From Colius striatus (taxonomy: Eukaryota > Chordata > Aves > Coliiformes > Coliidae), in contig NC_084790.1 of assembly GCF_028858725.1 (NCBI RefSeq), positions 29,057,031 to 29,121,030 of the forward strand: a DNA stretch of 64,000 nucleotides, in the 5' to 3' direction. Both the position numbers and the translations under genes were made by a program. Shown here piece by piece: positions 56,785 through 64,000 of the stretch (position 1 is the first letter of the stretch; each line of letters starts with the position of its first letter). The notes beneath the pieces were generated by a model, which was not told the origin of the DNA, did not search any database, and saw only the letters and a program-made list of their open reading frames with translations.

Positions 56785-57363
56785 TTAAGATACATTTTGA
56801 AGCAGTGTTGAGTAAATGATTTTGGTAAGCTGTAAAACTGCCACATGCAAGGTGTACTGTACCACAATAGCTCCAAAACCTTTATAAAAACCCAGCATTC
56901 CTTCTTCCTGCTTTATAGTATTTATGCAGTCTCTCATTCCTTCATATTGCGTATTGATGGGAAGCACTTCATAGCCGAGGTCTGTATTGTCGATTATTGT
57001 GCGTGTCCCTTGAATGTGAAGGCGGTGTAAAACTGTCTCCAGTGGGTAAAGCATGACATCAGCACAGAGGCTAGCAGCAAAGCTAGCAATAAGTTCTGGA
57101 AAATACGCATCCAGCATGCTCTGAACAGAAGTGGAACTCTCTGTTGGAAGGTTGTGGGAGTTATCCCTTTTCAGAACAAACAAAACAAGCTTCTGGATGA
57201 CAGAACTTATGACATAGTGAAGAACTCCATGCAGAGCAGTTGGAAAAGCCAAGACCACCAGAGGAAGCAGTCGCTTGCTATGGGGTACTCCCATGCCTAC
57301 CACTCTGCCGATCCCTTCCTTCACGCACTCCAGGATGCCAGGATTATCTCGAATTATGTCGCT
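56785..57363 (-). CDS. SLC25A46: SLC25A46, last coding exon
   Basis: SLC25A46 is a divergent mitochondrial carrier-family protein in the outer mitochondrial membrane, related to yeast Ugo1. It works with the fusion and fission machinery (MFN2, OPA1, MICOS contacts) and lipid handling and is not known to be a metabolite transporter. This exon gives 192 residues plus the TAA stop. It opens with [20 protein letters not shown] directly after an acceptor (GCTCATAG). Conserved blocks follow: [46 protein letters not shown], then [18 protein letters not shown] (about 57050-57000), [18 protein letters not shown] and [16 protein letters not shown]. The carrier signature Px[DE]xx[KR] is degenerate (PLETVL), as is normal for this family member. 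The frame is fully open, so this end of the gene looks functional. Confidence 0.97.
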   Translation of the reverse strand, partial: SDIIRDNPGILECVKEGIGRVVGMGVPHSKRLLPLVVLAFPTALHGVLHYVISSVIQKLVLFVLKRDNSHNLPTESSTSVQSMLDAYFPELIASFAASLCADVMLYPLETVLHRLHIQGTRTIIDNTDLGYEVLPINTQYEGMRDCINTIKQEEGMLGFYKGFGAIVVQYTLHVAVLQLTKIIYSTLLQNVS

Positions 57364-59485
57364 CTATGAGCACAAATAAATAGTTACAACTTGTGCTGCC
57401 CATTTTATAACCATATTGACAGCCACTTTGACATTTTATCACTGCTGTGAAAGAGTTGAACACTTGCATGCTATCCTATCTGCACAGGTATATAGATAAA
57501 AATAATTTGCTGTAACTCTTGAGAGCATTCAAGCAGCCATGCTTTTAAAGAATATATGCACCTTAAAGAATCTTTATTTAAGTAACATAAAAGTCAAATT
57601 AAAAGAAAGAATTCCCTTAGTAATTACTTACTCTGTTATACTCCACCCATGACTTTAGGATTAAGCCAAAGACATAATTTCCTTTTCTAATCCTTAGAAA
57701 AAGTCAGTGTTTTATCATCTCTGCTGCATCTAAAATTCATGATTTGTGAGTTCTACTCAGTCCCCAAGTCTGAGTTGATGCTGGCTGTCTCCTGATCTCA
57801 TGCCAGGATGAACTGGCACAGGAAAAGACAACAGCCTGCAAACCCTCCACACTCAGTCTGTGCAGGAGAGAAACTAGTTCAAATACTTGAGATTAACAAG
57901 TTTTTCCAGACTTTAAGTTCGGCACCTACTCAATTTGGTTCTCCCATGTCCCATTGTAGTCATTGCACTTCAAAGCTGTACTTGCTTTTGTCAAACATGC
58001 CACCATGTGGTTTGAAAAGTTAAAGACAAAACCATCAATGTTGACAGCTACAAAATTCTACCATTTACAGATTAAATATTTACTTGGAGAAGTGTGTCAA
58101 ACCAATACTGCTGATCAGTATGATTTATCAGAATTAAGACAAATGTTAATGTAAATACAGTAACAAGTCACACAATCTTTAACTTTCATAGTTTGCTATT
58201 GGTCACTATCCTCTTGCAGTACAGGAATATAACGTAAACCTGGTAAGCCAAGTTGCCTCAATGCACTGATTAATACAGCATAAAGTCTTCATAAATGTCA
58301 CTGTTACCTCTTCTGTGTTTCTAATAGGAAAGTTCACTATAATGTTTCCAGGAACTGTAGAATACATTTCATACAGCATATACACACCTATCCAATAACA
58401 TGTTTGCACACAGCTGAACCTACTCAGCCTAACACTCTCAGATCATAGCAGAATTCTTTTCATAAGCAATGCTTTACAGAGATGATCACCTGCCTAAAAA
58501 GCTGGGGATATGCTGTTTTGGCTTTTTGATTTGTTTTCCTTCAAGTTGCTTTCTTCAAACTTGTTTGCCTTTTCTCCACAGAAGCAGCAATATTTTGTAG
58601 ACATTAAACCTACAGTTCAACTGTAGGTTTAAATGTCTGGATCAAATTCTGATTTGACAATTCTTACAAGTTGCCTATGCTATGAATGAAAATTATTATT
58701 ATTTTGATGACTGGTAAGAGTGACTATCCTGCACCATCCTCTACCTGACAGCTCACTTCACCGTAAGAGTTCTGTTAGCTGCAGAAAGATAATACGGCAT
58801 TAATCAAGAGCAACTCACTGTATCAAAATAGCTGAGAGAATTACCCTGAACTACTTCTGCATTGCTAAACTGTGTCCTTCTCCAGAAGGAGATAAAACAA
58901 CTCACATCCACTGTACAGTGCTCTGAGTTAACTTCTATAACTCTACAGAGTAAGCTGTATCTTAAGTGGCAGTCTGGATATTTATTCTTAAGGCTAAGGA
59001 AAAAATAGAAGAAAATTTAAAAGCAAAAAGCTGACTGAATGAAAGTAGTCCTGAAATAGCAGAGTTCAGTATTTTGGAAAAGCAAAGCTGAATTACTGGA
59101 AAAGCTTTACAGTTATTATAGGGGAGGAGTCACTGAAACAACTTGCCTAGGAAACTTTTTAAGCTTTTACATGAGAAAACCTTCTTCATGGTTTACCTGC
59201 TAGAACTTAGAGAAGTAACTTGTCCTTATTTCACACGCAATATACTCCAACTATATCAACCGTCCTTTCTAATTTGAAATTTAGACTTAAGATAGTCTAA
59301 GTAATATACCCCTAATAGTAAATACTTTTTCTGTTAGTTACCAAGTCATACAGCCTCAAGGAAAACAAATGCAACCTCAACAATGTAAGTCTGTATCCAA
59401 AGCCGTAGACTCACTTCACCACGTAATCTAATCTATAAAGAGAATAACAGTATCTTTTAAAATGTAGTAAATATATATACCATAC
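57364..59485 (-). other. SLC25A46 last intron
   Basis: AT-rich intron of about 2.1 kb. It holds a near-perfect palindrome at 58600-58637. No exon or mobile element was recognised in it. Confidence 0.7.
58600..58637. repeat. Near-perfect palindrome, 18-bp arms
   Basis: GACATTAAACCTACAGTT (58600-58617), a single C, then AACTGTAGGTTTAAATGTC (58619-58637). The arms are complementary over 18 bp with one extra T-A position in the right arm. It could extrude as a cruciform or form a stable hairpin in the intron RNA. The arm sequence does not match any mobile element terminus I know. Confidence 0.93.
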
Positions 59486-59543
59486 CTGTACAGTTTCAAT
59501 CAGGCTTGCAGAATAAAAAGGCATTGCAATCACATGTGTTAAA
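59486..59543 (-). CDS. SLC25A46: SLC25A46, penultimate coding exon in the window
   Basis: A 58-bp exon encoding one base of a split codon plus 19 residues, LTHVIAMPFYSASLIETVQ. The acceptor is TCTACAG and the donor CAG|GTATGG. It ends on a codon boundary and joins the last exon in frame (ETVQ-SDII). It was too short to be seen as an open reading frame and was found by matching the known protein order. Confidence 0.95.
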
Positions 59544-60039
59544 CTGTAGAAATTAACAAGATAAGAATTAAGGTCACAACAACACTATAATTTTAGCCAA
59601 ATACACCTGAAAGTTGATAAAGTTATCTACTGAGTCATGCCTGAGAAAAATTAACAAATCATAACTCAATTATTAAAATGCATGTCACCCAAGTTGAGAT
59701 GAACTTCAGACGGAAGTTCTGTTAAATTTTCATGTGACCACACTGATTCAAGTCTCTCAATTATCATAATTTAATTATTATTTAAAAATCTAATCTTTTA
59801 AATTAGTCAGGTCCCATACAGACAACACAGGGAGTGTGGAGGGTTTTCTCTAGTATGAGAAAATAATCTGTGAAAGTGGTGTATGCAATCAAGAGTGTTA
59901 AGAACAATCAAAATTAGATATTTACTATTAGCACCCTGTCAAGGAATCACAGCTGCACATTAAACTAATGTCTACTCAGTAGCTTTATTACTGTTTATAT
60001 TATAAGACATGAGGTAATAATTACACACAGTATACTTAC
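59544..60039 (-). other. SLC25A46 intron (496 bp)
   Basis: Short AT-rich intron between two small exons. No other feature was seen. Confidence 0.8.
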
Positions 60040-60096
60040 CCTTTCAATAGAACGTGTCCACCTATCTGCTTGAGGTTCCATTTATGTGAAAGCTCC
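60040..60096 (-). CDS. SLC25A46: SLC25A46, internal coding exon
   Basis: A 57-bp exon: one base completing an Arg codon, 18 codons (ELSHKWNLKQIGGHVLLK) and two bases of the next codon (Gly here). The acceptor is ATTTTTAG and the donor AAAGG|GTAAGT. Phases fit both neighbours exactly. The positions HKW, KQIG and LLK are those conserved in the family. Confidence 0.94.
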
Positions 60097-63000
60097 CTAA
60101 AAATAAAAGCATTTACCTTAATATGGATAAGGATGTGTCATTCTCAACATTTCTTCTGTGCAACCAGTTTTCGTACTGGTGTTCCATTATCAGTTTATAT
60201 TGCAGAATTCCCCATAGTGAAAACACACATACATTTATTAAGTCACACTTAAAATTTTGAAGTTATCTGGGTCTGTTAGGTACTCTATCACAAAAACCTT
60301 TAAACTATTAATGAGGTGTCTGTGACTCTCACAGCTACTGGCTTCAGTGTTTTGCGTTTATTCTGCATCCTATGTACTAATTCTTATAATCATTTTCAAG
60401 GGAATATTGGATTATTTAAAAATCTCAATAGCTTCCCAACTTAGATTTTTTTTTTAATCATGTTTTTGATTTGGTTATGCTTTTGCTGTTCTTCGAAGTT
60501 ACGTTTACCCAGTTGTTGTTTCTTTCCTAAAAACCTAAATCACATTCTGACACAGTTAGACAAGACCAAACCAAGTATAGTAGGCCAGACTAGAAGCTGC
60601 ATACTAATTCTATACAGATTTAACAAATATTTTGGCCTATAAGCAGTCTTTAGCACATCCTGGTAAAACAAAAGAAAACTCATGTGTTTAACAGAAAGGA
60701 GACTTTAAAGAAAAATCTCCTTAAAATAGTATTTTCTCATTACACACTTTAATATGAAGAGTAAACATTAACTCCACTTTGTCAGACAGAAAATGTAATC
60801 CCTCCTGGCTCAAGACAAGGTTCAAATACCAGATGTATTTTACCATACATTTGGTAATCACTCTAGTTATGAAGTAAAGGTATTGCTGTCTGAAATGTTG
60901 GACACAGTAGACTATTTTTAGTAACATACTATGAAGTGTTCAGCTTCAATTCTTGTTCAAGAATTACACTCACCCACTGCCTGTACTTACAACTACTATA
61001 ATCCGAGAAATGAAACTCTTTATTCTTTCTGAAGAATTATGTGTAAGGAGTAGCTATCACTTTCCTAAATACATAGCTCAGTCACTAAAGAGGAAGGGAA
61101 GATCACTTATCATTATGTATTCTGGATGCTTGGACCACATCCACTACAGCCATAATACCTAAATGATATGGAAAATCTAACCAAAACTAACCAAACTAAT
61201 GTGTGAAAGCCTAACCTGTCAATCCACTAGGTGTAACACTTCCTGTAGTGGAAGAACAACTACAGAATGAGCTTGTCTAGTACAGAAGTACATTCGCCTT
61301 GCCACAAAAACGTTAACACTGATTTCTGGGCCCCTCTCATAAAACAGAAAGATTGTTTTATTATATTGTGATATGTAAGCGTAATTGACATCTTACTTCC
61401 TGTGTCCTTTGGAGCTCGATAATGCAGTTAAATACTCTTTCAAATAAAATTTGCCAGCACTGCTGCTATAAGCAATAACCTTCACCTCCCTGTGACAGCC
61501 CAAACATGCATGCTACCCTTAAAAAGGAAGGCAGAGCATGCAGTAGAAAACTGCATGGGATGGTGCACATGTAAGACCATCATTTTAGCCAGATCACTTC
61601 CCAGTCCAGTCTACTTTGTGACTGTTCTCATATTGGCACCAGGATGGGGGCAGCACTAAGGAAGGAATACGCAAGTACCAGCAGAAAGGATTGCTTATTT
61701 CAGCAGCAGCACCAGCTTACTTTTCAAACTACTGAACAGCTGGCCCTCAGTTAGAAAATCCTTGCTCACCTTGCACAGAAATCAGAACTATTAAAATATA
61801 AACAGTGTCTCGTCTCATGAACTTAAGCATACCCTATAGCAGAATTTAAAACCAAGAACAAGTCACACTGGAGGGAGGTGTATGCCTGGGAATTTCAGTT
61901 ACATATGAGACAAAGCTGACCAAAAAGCTTAAATACACACTCCACTCAATTTAAATATTAAATGCTTTTGCTAGCGCTTTTGAGGAATGCCAGAACCTGC
62001 AAAGACTTATTCTTGTTAGTATGCATGCATGCATCTAACAGTAGTTTGATTCAGCCTGCATACATTTCTTACCTTTAAAATCAGGTCAGTTTTCCATGTC
62101 CCTTAAGTACTTGGTCTCTGTCCACACATTAAAAATATGCTCTTGTCTCTTCTGAAAGCTAACATGATTCTCAAGCCTACCGGTCCATTCAAATTTAATC
62201 AGCCTTAAACCCAACTACTTGCCTGCTTCCCTAATATATTTTCCAAGACAAGTCTTTCTCGTTTTACTGGCTTCAATGCATGCCCTGCAACTGTTAAGTA
62301 TCTTTCCCTAACTTTGGATTATCTGACAGTCTCCTTGCATTTTACTAAAAGTTTTAGTTACTTTATATAATAAACTCTTACACAAGCTGCTTACTCTTGA
62401 GATATCTGTTACAAAACTGACAATATGTGTCATTACAGTTGCTAGCCCTTACTGTTAGGTCTGCACCATTCCAAAAGAAGACACTTTGAAGGAAAGTCTT
62501 TAGACAAAAACTCCTTATCAGTACCTCAAAGCAGAAATACAACACACTATTTTACCATAATCTTGGAGCTGTAGTTCAGCATGAAAAGTAGGCAGGGTCA
62601 CAAATAGAAATAAAAGTTATTAGTACGCTACTATAGCCAAAGGTAGACATGGTGAAGTAGAATGATTAATATCGCTTCAAATGAAATCACTAATTTTTAG
62701 TTGTAACCTCTTTATTACAAGAATACTGAACAACGTACATATAGTTGTCAGAAGACAAAGCTGACAGCCACATAGACTCTTATTTACCATGTCTTCTCAT
62801 TTACAAATGCAGGCCATTCTGTTCTCTCAGCTACCAAAGACAGTAAAAATGTTCAGCACATTGTTAGTGCTGGCTCATTAGCCATGTAAGTTTTCTGTAT
62901 TTAGATTAATGAAACTAAGACTTTTTCTCTTTAGACATAGTATTTGATCATACCATAAAATACAAACCAAAACTCAAAAAGAAACCTATGAATTCTTTTA

Positions 63001-63254
63001 TTACAGTGGAATTACTCTGAAGACCAATTTGTTATGTTACTTCTGTACTTAGACCAGCAGGAAAACATACCAAACACAAAACACTCCCAGAAAGAGTCTC
63101 CTACTATTAATTCCAAGGTTGTCTTTGACAAGACAACCACACTGTATTGAAAACACCTATTAAATATTTGACTGTTCTAATCAGGTAAAATTTTTCAAAC
63201 AGTCTTATATTTCTAACACTTTAAATATGTCAGTAAAAAAACCCCACGCAATAC
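60097..63254 (-). other. SLC25A46 intron (about 3.2 kb)
   Basis: AT-rich. It includes a short (GCAT)n run at about 62023-62034 and several short frames without meaning. No repeat insertion was recognised, in contrast to the repeat-dense left part of the window. Confidence 0.7.
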
Positions 63255-63355
63255 CTTGGCAAAGGTGTGAATTCACTTATGATGCCTTCTGTTCCAAGGG
63301 TTATGCCCTGAACAATGAAAGTGCTGCCCATTCCTTTCCAGAGAGCTCTTGGACC
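63255..63355 (-). CDS. SLC25A46: SLC25A46, internal coding exon (carrier repeat)
   Basis: A 101-bp exon with 33 codons plus two bases: [20 protein letters not shown], then [13 protein letters not shown] and the first two bases of Arg. The acceptor is AAAACACAG and the donor [21 protein letters not shown] is the carrier-type motif following the first transmembrane pair. Reading frames visible upstream of this exon up to 63505 belong to the intron. The first coding exons are not in the window and should lie beyond 64000. Confidence 0.96.
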
Positions 63356-63769
63356 CTGTGTTTTGAAATATGCAACACACTTTGATTCACGTAAAGTAAA
63401 CCTCAAATCTTTTAATCTGATTTTGTAATAAAATTTCAGCAAATTCAGATCACAAAGAGCCAGAATCCTATCATTAAACTTCATATCACCAAAGTCAGAG
63501 GACAACTAATTTTTCAGCTCTGAAGAAACTTTCTTCTTCAATAATTTCAAACATTGTCAACAATTTTGGAGGCTTATCTCTCACTGTCAATACTTTGCGC
63601 TATAAACTCAATGCCATTTTCAATGGACAAAATGAGCTCAGGATGTTAAAGCACATGCTTGAGAAATCCAGAAAGTCTTTTCTTACTTTCTTCTCATCTG
63701 AGATTCAGGACTGCCATTCCCATACAGAACTGGAAATTCATGCAATACTAACTTTGGAATTACTAATTT
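63356..63769. other. SLC25A46 intron, unique part
   Basis: AT-rich sequence between the carrier-repeat exon and the CR1 at the window edge. No exon was recognised. Confidence 0.5.
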
Positions 63770-64000
63770 ACATAATGAGTGCATAACCAGCTGGCAAGAT
63801 GAGAGGAGAGCAGCAGATGTCATCTACCTTGCCTTCAGCAAGGCTTTTCACGGTCTCCCATAACATCCTCATCAGAAAACTCAGGCAGTGTGGACATGAG
63901 TGGACAGTGAGATGGATCAAGAGTTGGCTGAATGACAGAGCCCAGAGGGTGATGAGAGAGTCGAGTTGGGAGGCCTGTGGCAGTGGAGTTCCACAGGGAT
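63770..64000 (+). mobile_element. CR1 LINE fragment (reverse transcriptase), plus strand, cut by window edge
   Basis: Codons for GADVIYLAFSKAF-like sequence (diverged from the consensus LDFSKAF), then ILIRKLRQCG, SGQ-RWIKSWLNDRAQR-like and the start of GSGVPQG are readable with frame breaks. The same DNA segment occurs in inverted orientation at 1-240. It sits inside an SLC25A46 intron, antisense to the gene. Confidence 0.93.

Noticed and set aside
56785..57324. Treating the SLC25A46 last exon as a single-exon gene starting at 57324
   Set aside because: The first codon there is GTG inside the exon. The frame continues upstream to a splice acceptor at 57364 and joins the 59486-59543 exon in phase.
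62023..62034. (GCAT)n run as a CRISPR-like or regulatory repeat
   Set aside because: A simple microsatellite of three units in a vertebrate intron.
63230..63505. Taking the whole open frame around the carrier-repeat exon as coding
   Set aside because: Only 63255-63355 matches the protein and has splice sites on both sides. The rest reads into intron.
1..64000. tRNA, rRNA or CRISPR features
   Set aside because: No cloverleaf-like gene with A and B boxes, no rRNA segment and no spaced direct-repeat array was seen. The window is vertebrate nuclear DNA.

Overview
The window is vertebrate genomic DNA from a bird. Three things support this: many CR1 LINE copies ending in the avian-type ATTCTATG-like tail, two full-length class III (ERV-L/spuma-like) endogenous retroviruses with the LTR style common in avian genomes, and exons of two vertebrate genes, SLC25A46 and EPB41L4A. 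Coding density is very low and interspersed-repeat density is high. The human counterparts of both genes lie on 5q22, which corresponds largely to the avian Z chromosome. A sex-linked origin (Z, or a degenerating W copy) is therefore a reasonable inference, but it is not proven here.

Layout. 1-945: CR1 on the minus strand. 1.1-2.8 kb: two LTR-like blocks. 2.8-7.07 kb: mostly unique sequence with a CR1 tail. 7072-13455: provirus 1 on the minus strand, with two LTRs, a Lys-type primer binding site, decayed gag, protease and pol, no env, and a perfect 5-bp target duplication. 13.5-33.5 kb: intergenic sequence with CR1 fragments (17.4, 20.4, 22.0 and 27.4-29.4 kb), several solo or partial LTRs (13.98, 18.75, a head-to-head pair at 29.6-30.9, and 32.4 kb) and one unrecognised candidate exon at 15.0 kb. 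33513-33611: the start-codon exon of EPB41L4A on the plus strand, with a clean splice donor and a CpG-rich stretch. 35649-41686: provirus 2 on the plus strand, same family as provirus 1, with a 5-bp target duplication but no primer binding site. 41.9-44.4 kb: LTR-derived blocks. 44.4-51.6 kb: mostly unique. 51.6-54.2 kb: a long CR1 with endonuclease and reverse transcriptase remnants. 56785-63355: the last four coding exons of SLC25A46 on the minus strand, all in frame with each other and with canonical splice sites. 63770-64000: another CR1 running off the edge.

How the parts relate. The only host genes visible point toward each other: EPB41L4A reads right and the 3' end of SLC25A46 faces it. 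The relative orientation matches the human map, but none of the genes that separate them in human, and no EPB41L4A exon 2, was seen in the 23 kb between. The two proviruses are related copies in opposite orientation. Both carry a short hydrophobic reading frame between the leader and gag. Provirus 2 Gag also has five regularly spaced TQT motifs resembling a dynein-light-chain LC8 docking array. Neither provirus is intact: each has frameshifts or stops in gag and pol.
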